Shown here piece by piece: positions 44,734 to 53,470 of a stretch of 64,000 bases of DNA. Each line of letters opens with the position of its first letter. The stretch's first letter is position 1. This DNA comes from Clostridia bacterium. Its GTDB lineage: Bacteria; Bacillota; Clostridia; Peptostreptococcales; Anaerovoracaceae. The DNA is taken from assembly GCA_910575405.1 (NCBI GenBank), contig CAJTER010000007.1, forward strand, positions 67,545 to 131,544. The letters run 5' to 3'. The notes under the pieces were generated by a model. It saw only the letters and a program-made list of their open reading frames with translations, did no database searches and was not told the origin of the DNA. A program made the translations under genes and the position numbers.

Positions 44734-45999
44734 TTATCGCTTGAGGATTTTGATTCTTTTTACTGATGAAAAGCTGCTATATACTTTTTTACCGTCTACA
44801 ATCCGATATGCACGTATTTTATACCAATATTCTCTATTCTTTTTTATTCCGCTATGCACCGCAGAACATTCATTTGAATTTTTTGTAAGCTTATGGAGCA
44901 GCTTTTTCTTTTTTGCATCGTAGATCAAGATTTGGTATTTATCAGCTCCCGGAATACTCTTCCATTTTAATCTTATCTGGTCTTTCCCATTCCATCTGAG
45001 ATTAAAACTCGGTGTTTTTAATTTTACATGAATGATAATATTCTTTTTTGCCCTTTTGTAATTTTTTGTCTCTGCCGCAACTGCTGTAATCGTCGTCTTG
45101 CCTACATTCTTTAACGTCACAACCCCTTTTGGAGATACATCTGCAGTCTTTTGGCTGCTACTTTTATAGGATATCCGTGTTTTGGCTACAGCTCCCAACT
45201 TGAAGGGTTTACTGCCATAGTTCTTTGTAATTACAGATTTTCCGGTAATGGATTGAACAGCTTTTCTGATGGTGAAATTGGCTGTAATCGCTCCGGTATA
45301 ATTACCCGTTCCGACGATGATGACTTCTGCCATACCCGCATTTACATTATCGGCATAGATAGGTATGTAATCCTCATCCTCATAAAGTAACGTATCTCCA
45401 TCTTTTACGACAAGCTCCGGTATAATTGCCTGACCAGTATAGGTTCTGGCTGCAATCGGATTTACAGTTGCATTCCCTATCGTCCTGAGACCTTCATCTG
45501 CCGCTCCGCCGCCTCTCACGATAATTACAATCCTTTTTGTAGCTTCATTATATCCTTCTGTAGCCTCTGCTCGGATCGTTATGATCGCAACCCCGGATCC
45601 ATTTATTGTTACAATTCCATCATCCGATACCTCTGCTACTCCTGGAGCGCTTGTTGCGTAGGTCAAATAGCCTTCTGCCTCTGCATCAAGGCTAAAAGGA
45701 TCCGCCCCGTATTTTTTTAGAAAGATAGATTTACAACTGATACTTTGCTCTTCTCGATCATAGCCGCTTTCTTCTGATCCCTCATCGCCGCTTTGCTCCA
45801 GGTCTTCACGATTGCCCTGCGGATATCGTCCCAAGTAAATGCCATCCCCTGTTTTTATTTCCTCTGATGCGATTACGGGACTGTGCACAGCCGCTGCGCT
45901 AGCTTCTTGTCTGACCGCTGGAAATCCACATAAAATTAGTGCAAAAAGAATCGTAAACAACGCAATTCTTTTTGAAATTTTCATCAAATCCTGCTTCAT
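44734..45999 (-). CDS. Secreted Ig-like (BIG2)/FN3-type protein
   Basis: A 421-residue exported protein. Signal peptide of about 36 residues ending ASAAA. Two BIG2-like domains (about 85-165 and 245-330; motifs TSAPGVAEVSDDGIVTINGSG and QKTADVSPKGVVTLKNVGKT), a domain between them with NVNAGMAEVIIVGTGNYTG typical of bacterial Ig-like surface proteins, and a C-terminal FN3-like domain (about 335-420). No sortase motif or membrane tail. AGGAG precedes the ATG. It lies 42 nt after the PPC-domain gene and may share its transcript. Likely binds or scaffolds at the cell surface. Confidence 0.8.
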   Translation of the reverse strand: MKQDLMKISKRIALFTILFALILCGFPAVRQEASAAAVHSPVIASEEIKTGDGIYLGRYPQGNREDLEQSGDEGSEESGYDREEQSISCKSIFLKKYGADPFSLDAEAEGYLTYATSAPGVAEVSDDGIVTINGSGVAIITIRAEATEGYNEATKRIVIIVRGGGAADEGLRTIGNATVNPIAARTYTGQAIIPELVVKDGDTLLYEDEDYIPIYADNVNAGMAEVIIVGTGNYTGAITANFTIRKAVQSITGKSVITKNYGSKPFKLGAVAKTRISYKSSSQKTADVSPKGVVTLKNVGKTTITAVAAETKNYKRAKKNIIIHVKLKTPSFNLRWNGKDQIRLKWKSIPGADKYQILIYDAKKKKLLHKLTKNSNECSAVHSGIKKNREYWYKIRAYRIVDGKKVYSSFSSVKRIKILKR

Positions 46000-46041
46000 C
46001 GCTGTATCCTCTCCTGATTTGTATATAAAAGGTATCTGATG

Positions 46042-47769
46042 CTATTTCACTTTCACAACTCTTACATCACTGTAAGCACCATACAGCCTGGTCTTTCCTA
46101 CTGCCTTATACGCTCTGACTTTCACATAGTACCGTTTATTCTTTTTCAGGCCTTTGATGGTCTTAGCTGTAACGCTGTTTCTGCCGATTGTGACAGCCTT
46201 TTTGCCTTTTGTAAACCTTCTGTCCGTTGCCGTTAGTACCTGATAGCCACTGGCTTTATCGTTCCTGTACCATTGTGCCTTCAGCAAACGTTTTCCGCCG
46301 GTCACGCTATACAGGGATATTTTGCTTGGAAGTACCGCAACTTTCACTTTCTTTTTCACAGGACTTCCAAAAACATGCACTGTAATTGTTGCGGTTCCCG
46401 GCCCTTCAATATAAACCGTTCCATAGCTTGTTACTGTAACAACCTTTGAGTTGCTGGTGGTATAAACCAGCTCTGAATTGCTGTCATTGACGCTGGCATT
46501 GAGGGAAAACGAGTAATCATCCTGAAGCTTTTTAAATGAAGACGGTACGCTGATAACCGGAGTAAAGGATGAAATGGAGAAGTTGTAGTTTCCGCCGCTT
46601 CCATTTTTTTCTGCTGCAAAATAATAGATTCCTGACTTTTCCAGTGTTATAACTCTATCCTCATCCCATCTTCCTTTATTAGAATCTACATATCCACGCC
46701 AACTGTCTACCCACTTTCCATCAGCATCATAAAGAGATAAACTCAAATCGGTATAAGCTGTAATTTGAATATTTAATTTGCCTTGTTGTGATACAGAGAA
46801 ACGGTAAAAATCTTTTTCATCATTGTTTGCAACCTGCCCATAATACAATTTATTCAATGAAATATTACTGGCAGAAGGAATATCGTTGTTTGTTCCGCCA
46901 TTTGTCTCCTTGAAGCTTTCGTTAGCAGATGTATAGTTCAGTTGGAAATTGTAATTACCTGTGTAATTCCCATCTCTGCTAAAACAAACATAGTACGTTC
47001 CTGATGTTAAATGAATTATCTCATCAAAGCTAATTTGCTGTGTTGTATCGTTCCAGTATGGATTCTTCCTATATATTGTATTTCCAGCCTCATCAAAAAT
47101 AGTTATATAGAGCCATTTCATATAGAATGTCCCCTGTAAATCCACTGTCCCAGAGCTATTAAGTGTAAATTTATAATAGTCCTTTTCATCATTAGAAGCG
47201 ATCTGTCCTCTGTATATCGAATTCACTTCAACAGCATCAGCATTGTTTAAAGAATTATTGCTTCCACCATTATATTCTTTAAAACTTTCATTCGCAGGTG
47301 TGTAGTTCAGTTGGAAATTGTAATTGCCTGTGTAATTCCCCTCTCTGCTAAAACAAACATAGTACGTTCCTGATGTCAAATGAATTATCTCATCAAAGCT
47401 AATTTGCTGTGTTGTATCGTTCCAGTATGGATTCTTCCTATATATTGTATTTCCAGCCTCATCAAAAATAGTTATATAGAGCCATTTCATATAGAATGTC
47501 CCCTGTAAATTTACTGCACCGGAATTATTCAGTGTAAACCGATAATAATTCGCATCCACATCTTCCGTAATGCTCCCGCTATAAGATGTATTTAAGGAAA
47601 TATCCATAGCCGAATCCAATGCACTATGTGCTTGAGCAGATTTTTGCTCCGCTTTTTTTAGTTCTGTGCCTGCAGTATCCGTCTTTCCCGTTTCCGTGCC
47701 AAAAACCGGCACGCTCATGGTACACAGCATGCACATCATAATTACTATGCTTAATAATTTTTTCTTCAT
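46042..47769 (-). CDS. Secreted protein with tandem PPC-like repeats, Ig and FN3 domains
   Basis: About 575 residues with a signal peptide (MKKKLLSIVIMMC..., cleaved near VFG). Three pre-peptidase-C-like beta domains follow; the first two share a core that is nearly identical over about 75 residues with a period of exactly 123 residues. A BIG2-like domain (about 395-470) and an FN3-like domain close the protein. No catalytic domain, so it is probably a binding or matrix protein. A TTG seven codons upstream (47790) with a weak ribosome site is an alternative start. The near-identical repeats imply recent duplication or ongoing gene conversion. Confidence 0.8.
   Translation of the reverse strand: MKKKLLSIVIMMCMLCTMSVPVFGTETGKTDTAGTELKKAEQKSAQAHSALDSAMDISLNTSYSGSITEDVDANYYRFTLNNSGAVNLQGTFYMKWLYITIFDEAGNTIYRKNPYWNDTTQQISFDEIIHLTSGTYYVCFSREGNYTGNYNFQLNYTPANESFKEYNGGSNNSLNNADAVEVNSIYRGQIASNDEKDYYKFTLNSSGTVDLQGTFYMKWLYITIFDEAGNTIYRKNPYWNDTTQQISFDEIIHLTSGTYYVCFSRDGNYTGNYNFQLNYTSANESFKETNGGTNNDIPSASNISLNKLYYGQVANNDEKDFYRFSVSQQGKLNIQITAYTDLSLSLYDADGKWVDSWRGYVDSNKGRWDEDRVITLEKSGIYYFAAEKNGSGGNYNFSISSFTPVISVPSSFKKLQDDYSFSLNASVNDSNSELVYTTSNSKVVTVTSYGTVYIEGPGTATITVHVFGSPVKKKVKVAVLPSKISLYSVTGGKRLLKAQWYRNDKASGYQVLTATDRRFTKGKKAVTIGRNSVTAKTIKGLKKNKRYYVKVRAYKAVGKTRLYGAYSDVRVVKVK
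46919..47140 (-). repeat. Coding repeat copy A (369-bp period)
   Basis: Nearly identical to 47288-47509 with an offset of 369 bp; only scattered single-base differences are visible, most of them near the ends. Confidence 0.9.
47288..47509 (-). repeat. Coding repeat copy B (369-bp period)
   Basis: Partner of 46919-47140. Both encode the same PPC-like core beginning LQGTFYMKWLYITIFDEAG. Confidence 0.9.
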
Positions 47770-47882
47770 CGTTATTATAGGCTGCTGCAAAGCTTATTCC
47801 ACTTACATGCAGCCCTGTCCTCCTTCCATACATTTAAGATTATTTCTGATCGAGCGCCCCGCAGCATGCCGCGGATGCCCGA

Positions 47883-47910
47883 ACATTTTACTTGATGGAC
47901 ATTTTACTTG
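47883..47910. promoter_or_regulatory. Direct repeat ACATTTTACTTG x2
   Basis: Two identical 12-mers with a 16-bp period, 115-140 bp upstream of the PPC-domain gene. A related ATTTTTTACTTG occurs near 48603, upstream of the other small secreted protein gene. Spacing of this kind fits tandem binding by a response regulator. The rest of 47770-48041 shows no ORF. Confidence 0.35.
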
Positions 47911-48041
47911 TATATAGCTTATTTATCCGGCTAACGCAGTGGCATTTTTCAAACTTTGCTGAAAGCCCATATGCCACCACATTAACCTGCATGAAAGACT
48001 AAATTCTTTTATTTGGAAAATGAAGGCAAACTGCAGCTTCT

Positions 48042-48509
48042 TTATTTTTTGACTTTTATATACTCAAGCCCTCTCTTGCCATATGTAGATTTTGCATATG
48101 ACGACCATGTATAATTGGAATATCCAATTCTGCACTTGTAGTACCCTTTATAATTTTTGTTATTGCTTCCATTACATTGGATAACGGTAAAGCCATCTGA
48201 TGTCACATTACTGATGATCATAGAATGCGCATCAGCTTTCGTTCTCATATGGCCTCCTACTCCGGCAGCAGTGACGAGCTTTTTCACTTTAGATGCAGTA
48301 AGCTTTCCTTTTGCCACCGTAGAGCCGCTTACTTTTTTAAATGCACTTGGTTTGATACTATCGTTTGTTTTATACAGGGCAGAGGTATAGCATTTTTTTG
48401 TCGATGCGGCAGATGATGTTATAGGAAACATAGCTACAAAGATAACCGCTGCCAAGACTATCACCAACGCATTTTTCAACAATTTGCTTTTATTTCTTGT
48501 TCCTGTCAT
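48042..48509 (-). CDS. Small secreted protein, unknown
   Basis: A 155-residue exported basic protein. The ATG giving MTGTRNKSKLLKN has AGGAGG 6 nt upstream; signal peptide to about residue 35 (ITSSAAS). The mature part has a Lys/Ser/Thr-rich first half and a C-terminal block GGHMRTKADAHSMIISNVTS followed by GFTVIQCNG and YYKCRIGYSNYTW. The His-then-hydrophobic-strand pattern recalls NlpC/P60- or CHAP-like papain folds, but no Cys nucleophile can be placed with confidence. Its leader contains a GC-rich hairpin at 48539-48555. Confidence 0.7.
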   Translation of the reverse strand: MTGTRNKSKLLKNALVIVLAAVIFVAMFPITSSAASTKKCYTSALYKTNDSIKPSAFKKVSGSTVAKGKLTASKVKKLVTAAGVGGHMRTKADAHSMIISNVTSDGFTVIQCNGSNNKNYKGYYKCRIGYSNYTWSSYAKSTYGKRGLEYIKVKK

Positions 48510-48768
48510 TCCTTTACCTCCTGATAAAATACTATGAGCGGGCACAGAGCCCGGTCGAAATAGCTTTTGCATCACTTTACACAGACTAAAATGTTTGCTT
48601 ATTTTTTACTTGCAGTCGCCTTCATTACCAATGCATTTTTCTAAATTTTCATATCTCGTTTTCTCCTCTTTCCCAGGCATAAAGCCCGCCAAAACTGCCA
48701 ATAATACAATCCAAAGCAAAAATTCCCCCTATCGCTGTTCCGCCGGCTTCACGCTTTCATACTTCGAA

Positions 48769-48815
48769 AAATAGTAATTATTAACGTATATATTATACGA
48801 TAATAATTACTATTT
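48769..48815. promoter_or_regulatory. 47-bp AT-rich palindrome, probable operator
   Basis: Perfect outer arms AAATAGTAATTATT (48769-48782) and AATAATTACTATTT (48802-48815) enclose an inner inverted repeat CGTATA-TAT-TATACG. A partly similar stretch, ATAATTAACGATATATAGG, lies 20 bp downstream. It sits in the 388-bp divergent gap between a small secreted protein gene (-) and the XRE regulator gene (+), which holds no other ORF. Confidence 0.6.
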
Positions 48816-48897
48816 AGCAACGATCTTTCCAATTATAATTAACGATATATAGGATTGCTTCATAAAAAATCAGGGGAAATAGAGGTTAATCGGGGAT

Positions 48898-49203
48898 ATG
48901 GATGTATTAAATACCATCACAAAACTACGCCATGAGCGAAAATGGACTGAGTATCAGCTATCGGTTCAGTCTCAGCTGCCTCAATCCACAATCTCATCGT
49001 GGTATCGTAAAAATATGCTGCCTTCTCTGGCGTCTCTGGAAAAAATATGCGGGGCCTTTGACATAACCATGTCCGAATTTTTCAGAATTGATTCAGGAGC
49101 TCCAGTCACCGGGGATTTTGAATATCAGGAGTTGATCCAATGCTGGAGAAAATTAGATAAAAACCAGAAGGAGCTCCTTCTGGCTTTTTTAAAGACGCTG
49201 TAA
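48898..49203 (+). CDS. XRE-family transcriptional regulator
   Basis: A 101-residue protein with a helix-turn-helix over residues 6-62: TKLRHERKWTEYQLSVQS, then the recognition helix PQSTISSWYRKN, then LEKICGAFDITMSEFF. The rest is a short helix ending KELLLAFLKTL, likely for dimerization. A GAGG lies 12 nt upstream of the ATG, so initiation may be weak. The large palindrome 83 bp upstream is a natural candidate for autoregulation and for control of the divergent secreted protein gene. Confidence 0.85.
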   Translation: MDVLNTITKLRHERKWTEYQLSVQSQLPQSTISSWYRKNMLPSLASLEKICGAFDITMSEFFRIDSGAPVTGDFEYQELIQCWRKLDKNQKELLLAFLKTL

Positions 49204-49283
49204 AATCAAGCAGCTATGCGGCTTCCTCTTTACATGCGTATTTGTACGTGTCATAATGGATCCATAAAGAGGAGGTATCATTT

Positions 49284-49832
49284 ATGCAGGCCTTTAACAA
49301 CAGAAATTATACGATTGAGGACATTTACGCCCTGCCGGAGGGTCAGCGGGCAGAATTGATTGATGGGGAGCTTTATATGATGAGTCCGCCGGGAATGATT
49401 CATCAAAAACTGGTTTTTCAATTGGGCAGACAGATCGGGAATTACATTGCTTCCAACCACGGAGAATGTGAAGTTTTTCCCGCTCCCTTTGCCGTGTTTC
49501 TGAATGAGGACAGCTATACTTATGTGGAGCCGGATCTTTCCATTATCTGTGATAAAAGCAAGCTGGATGATCGCGGCTGCAATGGAGCGCCGGACTGGGT
49601 AATTGAAATTGTTTCTCCCAGCTCAAAGCGGATGGACTGCCTTGTGAAGCTTCTGAAATACAGGGACGCAGGTGTGCGGGAATACTGGATCGTGAATCCG
49701 GAAAAGGAAATCGTTTTGACGTATTTTTTTAATGGTGAGGAAGAGGATTGCGAACAGTATTCCTTCAGCGACTATATTCCGGTTCGAATTTATGACGGTT
49801 TTCGCATCAATATATCGGAGTTGTTGAAATAG
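49284..49832 (+). CDS. Uma2-family PD-(D/E)XK nuclease-like protein
   Basis: A 182-residue protein of the Uma2 (DUF820) restriction-endonuclease-like family. Typical blocks are YTIEDIYALPEGQRAELIDG, MSPPGMIHQKLV, the acidic EPDLSIICD near 90 and PDWVIEIVSPSSKRMD near 110, then KLLKYRDAGVREYWIVNPE. The metal-binding Asp, Glu and Lys pattern is intact. Function of the family is not settled; members are often multicopy and near mobile or toxin-antitoxin-like genes. AGGAGG precedes the ATG. Confidence 0.9.
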   Translation: MQAFNNRNYTIEDIYALPEGQRAELIDGELYMMSPPGMIHQKLVFQLGRQIGNYIASNHGECEVFPAPFAVFLNEDSYTYVEPDLSIICDKSKLDDRGCNGAPDWVIEIVSPSSKRMDCLVKLLKYRDAGVREYWIVNPEKEIVLTYFFNGEEEDCEQYSFSDYIPVRIYDGFRINISELLK

Positions 49833-49869
49833 CCTGTTTTACTTGATGTCACTAAAATGGAGGCGCCAT

Positions 49870-50055
49870 ATGAAAAAAACTGTTTTACCCGGCATTATTT
49901 CATAAAGCAGAAGAAGGTAGATTCTGGATTTCTTTTCCCGATCTTCCCGAATGCCTTACGCAAGGTGACGATATGACACAGGCTTACGAAATGGCCGTAG
50001 ATGCGCTGGGCCTTGCTCTGACCTGCCGCGAAAAGAAGCACCAGCCCCATCTTCC
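49870..50055 (+). pseudogene. HicB-like antitoxin remnant, frameshifted
   Basis: ATG 49870 with GGAGG upstream reads MKKTVLPGIIS then stops. One base further on, the next frame continues HKAEEGRFWISFPDLPECLT, QGDDMTQAYEMAVDALGLAL, the HicB N-terminal domain. A single extra base near 49894-49900 accounts for the break. The C-terminal HTH or RHH part is absent: the frame runs into the terminator for the opposite gene. No hicA is seen next to it. Confidence 0.75.
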
Positions 50056-50088
50056 AAAAAAAGGCAGAGGAATCATCCCTGCCTTTTT
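50056..50088 (-). terminator. Terminator of transglutaminase-like gene
   Basis: A-rich GGCAG arm at 50056-50070 pairs with TCCCTGCCTTTTT at 50076-50088 with one bulge; on the minus strand the stem runs into seven T. Confidence 0.75.
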
Positions 50089-50107
50089 CACTTTTGTTTT
50101 CCCTATA

Positions 50108-51361
50108 TTATTTGATATACCGCATAGCCGTTGTTCCCGGCACTCTCTTCCAGCCGTTGTAGTAGGAACCGACTCTGTGGATGTAGGACCAGTGCATTTC
50201 CGGATCAAAGATATAGGATCGTCCATTCATGGTGATCTCCGTCCATCCGTGGCGGCCCGTGTTTCCGTTGCGGTAATGACAACTGCCGGAGTAGATTCTC
50301 GGTGAATAGCCGCACTTTTTCGCCAGGTAATAAAAGGTCGCTGCCCAGCCAAAGCAGTTGCCGGTTCTGTCCTTTAAGAACTGTTCCGCGTATCTCGCCT
50401 GCCATCCCTTCGCGCCTCTGGCCACCATGCCTCTTCTGGTGTAGCCGAAGTGACCGTTGATCATGTAGTCGTAGCAGGCTCTCAGGCGCTTGATTTTGGA
50501 TTTGCTTTTGACGTTTTTCGTCGCTGCGTTGTAGACCTGTGTCACGCGCCAATCCAAGCTGCTCATGGTCGTTTTCTTTTTTACTGCGGAAAAGGGGCCG
50601 TACACTTTTTTGCCGTCCACGGTTTTGTAGGCCCGCGCTTTAAAGTAATAGGTTTTGGATTCACCCAGCTTTTTATTGACATACTGGGGCTTCTTTGCCG
50701 GTTTCACCTGCGCGACACGCTTGAATTTGCCCTTGGCGGAATTGGCGCGATAGATTTCATAGCCGGACACGCCGCTGATTTTCTTCCACTTTACCGTAAT
50801 CTGTCCGCCGCCTGCTGTAAGGCTGATGCTTGGCGCCTGTGGAAGAGGCACGGCTTTTACTGCCTCGGAGAGCTTGCTGTAATAATTCTTTCCATCCAGC
50901 TTTTCATATGCCTGTATTTTGTAGTAGTAGGTTTTTCCGGTCTGGAGATTTTTGTGAGTATAGGAAGTTGATTTTATTGCAGTCACTCGCTCATAAGTCC
51001 CCTCCTGGCTGTCCGCAGTCAGAATGCGGTAGCCGATTGCATCCTTTACTGGCTTCCAGGAAAGCTTGACTGAAGTGATGCCCACTGATGCCTTTGCTTC
51101 CGGCTGTCTTCCCTCGATATCTCTCGGCTGCTCCGGCTGGCCTGGTTCTTCCGGAACAGTTGGGTTCTCCGGATCTGGCGCTGCCGGGTCGGTTGGTTTG
51201 CTTGGGTCTGCCGGAAGAGTTGGCTCTGCCGGGGTTTCCTGTGCGGGGCTGTCCGGATTTTCCGCGCCATAGCTGAATACGGCCTGACCTGCCTCAATGG
51301 ACAGCAGCATAAACAGCGCTGTAATTATGGCGATTAGGCGATTTCGTTTCATAGTGATCAT
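50108..51361 (-). CDS. Secreted FN3/transglutaminase-like protein
   Basis: About 417 residues from the ATG giving MITMKRNRL. Signal peptide to about residue 33, a Pro/Glu/Ala-rich spacer (about 35-80), two FN3-type domains (about 85-175 and 180-265), and a C-terminal transglutaminase-like cysteine-protease fold (about 285-417). The catalytic triad is visible: Cys in RTGNCFGWAATFYY, His in GRHGWTEI, Asp in IFDPEMHW. Such proteins process or crosslink surface proteins or peptidoglycan. A strong promoter lies 130 bp upstream. The spacing of the ribosome site (GGGAG) is long, so the exact start is uncertain. Confidence 0.85.
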   Translation of the reverse strand: MITMKRNRLIAIITALFMLLSIEAGQAVFSYGAENPDSPAQETPAEPTLPADPSKPTDPAAPDPENPTVPEEPGQPEQPRDIEGRQPEAKASVGITSVKLSWKPVKDAIGYRILTADSQEGTYERVTAIKSTSYTHKNLQTGKTYYYKIQAYEKLDGKNYYSKLSEAVKAVPLPQAPSISLTAGGGQITVKWKKISGVSGYEIYRANSAKGKFKRVAQVKPAKKPQYVNKKLGESKTYYFKARAYKTVDGKKVYGPFSAVKKKTTMSSLDWRVTQVYNAATKNVKSKSKIKRLRACYDYMINGHFGYTRRGMVARGAKGWQARYAEQFLKDRTGNCFGWAATFYYLAKKCGYSPRIYSGSCHYRNGNTGRHGWTEITMNGRSYIFDPEMHWSYIHRVGSYYNGWKRVPGTTAMRYIK

Positions 51362-51491
51362 AGTCTTTTCTGTTTCTCCCTTCAAATAAGTTTCATGGAT
51401 ACTATCCTGCGCTTCTGCACATGGCCGTCCCACGTTTCCGTACAGAGGGCCAGCTCTGCACAATTGGAAAATATATCTAAAATCCAGCTCT

Positions 51492-51521
51492 ATTATATAG
51501 ATCTTTTGGTACTATTGTCAA
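51492..51521 (-). promoter_or_regulatory. Strong sigma-A promoter of transglutaminase-like gene
   Basis: Minus-strand TTGACA (51521-51516) and TATAAT (51497-51492), both perfect, 18-bp spacer. Implies a leader of about 120 nt. Confidence 0.75.
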
Positions 51522-51632
51522 GCCTTCAGGAAAATGTAGAATGCTACCTTGTGAAAGCGAGGTGGACAAAATCAGAAAGGTGATCTTCACTATGAACGAG
51601 CAGAAAAAAGTATGAGAAGCACTACCAGCTGC

Positions 51633-53351
51633 TTATCCCCTGCCTCGAATCAACACCTGTTTTCCCTCAAAGGCAAATCCGTACTTCCGGATCCGTTCTG
51701 CCGGGATTCCCTTTGCCTGCAGTGCTGCCGCGTAGTTCTTTTCCTCAATCTGCGCAAGGGCTTCCGCTGCCGTTTCTTCCAAGTCCACTTCCTTTCCCGG
51801 CTTAAAGACCTTGAATTCTAAAATCATAGCGTCATCTCCCGGCTCCTTTGGCTCCAGCATCACATCATAGCGGCCAAAACCGCTTTCCCGGTTAGAGGTA
51901 ATCGCATATCTCCCCTGCAGCGTTACGATTAGTCCCAGGACAAATCCGTGGTAAAACCGTTCCGGCTCTGAGCGGGATGGCCTTTTTCCTGTATCAAAGC
52001 TGCTGAAGATTTCCTCTGCCATCGCATTCATATATTCATTCATAGCTTCTTCATGACCCATGAGCAGCGCCTCGACAAACTGGTTGTAATTGGATCTAGT
52101 TTCCCGAAACCACCCTTTCACCATGCTTTGAAACATCTGCCGTACTTCCAGGTTGGTCAGGATCAACTTGTAAACCGGCTTTATCAGCATCCCCTTTTCC
52201 CCGTCATAGGACATTTCATTTTTCCCTTCAAACCCGGCGACTTTCAGGTATCCGCTGGCCAGCAGCAGACTCCATATCGCCTGTTCGTCAGCGCTCATCT
52301 GATCATAGACAATCTGCTCGTCCAGCTCCGTATGAATACATCCTCCTTGAAGCAGAGTTTCAAAGTCCTGCTTTAGCGCCCTGCTTCCTTCCCGAATCAG
52401 CTTACCTGCCAGGCTATTGGAGCTGGTGTTAGCCCAGTAGATGCCAACTTTTTTCTTGTTCAGATAGTTAATAATGGACCATGGATTGTAAATGTCCGTC
52501 TTAGTTCCAAAAGTAAAACCATCATACCAGGTTTTTACTTCTTCTTTCTTTTCAGATAGCCCATATTCCTCCAGTGATGTAAAGACTTCCTCCTCTGTGA
52601 AGCCAAAGCACTCCTCATATTTTTCGGAAGTAGTGGTAATGATTTCTGGATTATTGAAGTCGGAGAAAATGGATTCCCGGCTCACTCTGGTAATTCCCGT
52701 CATCAGCGCCCGCTCCAGGTAACGGTTGGTTTTGAAGGTGGAATTAAACAGACTCCTCATAAAGCATGCTGCTTCCTCCCAATAGCCGTTTACATATGCC
52801 TCCTGCATGGGGGTGTCGTATTCGTCCAGCAGGATGATCACCTTTTTCCCATAATAGCGGGACAGGTAACTGGATAGTCGTTTCAGAGAAAATCCAGCCT
52901 GGCTATTCTCCATATCGAAGGAAACAGCTTCAAAGGCTTTCTTTTCGTTTTCACTCAGCAGGTCGCCTTTCAGCAGGAAACGAAAACGGCTGTAGGTGTC
53001 CTCAATAATCTGGCAGATGGTCGCCCGCATCTGAGAAAAGCTATCTTCCTTCACATCTGCAAAGCTGACAAAGAGAACCGGATACGTTCCCTGCAGGTTC
53101 CGGTACTTCTCCTCCTCCCAGATGGAAAGGCCGATAAAGAGATCGCTTCTTCCCGCATAGTCCAGAGAAAAAAACTGTTCTACCATGCTCATATTCAAGG
53201 TTTTTCCAAACCGCCTCGGCCGGGTCAGAAGCGTCACGCTGTCCCCGTTTTCCCACCACTGGCGGATGAAATCGGTTTTATCAATATAAAAGTAATCGTT
53301 TACCCGGATGGTCTCAAAATCCTGGCCTCCGATACTGATGGTTCTTGCCAT
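51633..53351 (-). CDS. AAA-ATPase/PD-(D/E)XK family protein
   Basis: A 572-residue intact member of the AAA-ATPase_like/PDDEXK_9 family. N-terminal block MARTISIGGQDFETIRVND, Walker A RPRRFGKTLNMSM near residue 47, Walker B VIILLDEYDTP near 171, sensor region TGITRVSRESIFSDFNN, and a C-terminal nuclease-like fold with GRYDVMLEP and MILEFKV (Asp, Glu-x-Lys). These proteins are abundant and multicopy in gut Clostridia and Bacteroidia; their biological role is not established, with a DNA-linked or defence role only suspected. Broken relatives lie at 27716-29171 and 29352-29420. Confidence 0.9.
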   Translation of the reverse strand: MARTISIGGQDFETIRVNDYFYIDKTDFIRQWWENGDSVTLLTRPRRFGKTLNMSMVEQFFSLDYAGRSDLFIGLSIWEEEKYRNLQGTYPVLFVSFADVKEDSFSQMRATICQIIEDTYSRFRFLLKGDLLSENEKKAFEAVSFDMENSQAGFSLKRLSSYLSRYYGKKVIILLDEYDTPMQEAYVNGYWEEAACFMRSLFNSTFKTNRYLERALMTGITRVSRESIFSDFNNPEIITTTSEKYEECFGFTEEEVFTSLEEYGLSEKKEEVKTWYDGFTFGTKTDIYNPWSIINYLNKKKVGIYWANTSSNSLAGKLIREGSRALKQDFETLLQGGCIHTELDEQIVYDQMSADEQAIWSLLLASGYLKVAGFEGKNEMSYDGEKGMLIKPVYKLILTNLEVRQMFQSMVKGWFRETRSNYNQFVEALLMGHEEAMNEYMNAMAEEIFSSFDTGKRPSRSEPERFYHGFVLGLIVTLQGRYAITSNRESGFGRYDVMLEPKEPGDDAMILEFKVFKPGKEVDLEETAAEALAQIEEKNYAAALQAKGIPAERIRKYGFAFEGKQVLIRGRG

Positions 53352-53470
53352 GGCTGCTCCTCCCTACAAACCAGATTTTTGCCTGAGTCCCGCAAGAAAT
53401 TCTCCTACTTTCAATTATACACAGTTTTGTACAAATCGGATCATCTTTTTTGTCAGTATCTCCAAAAACC

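Noticed and set aside
47770..48041. Possible cyclic di-GMP riboswitch before the secreted protein gene
   Set aside because: No matching GCAAAGC/GGGTCTAAG-type core or tetraloop-receptor could be found.
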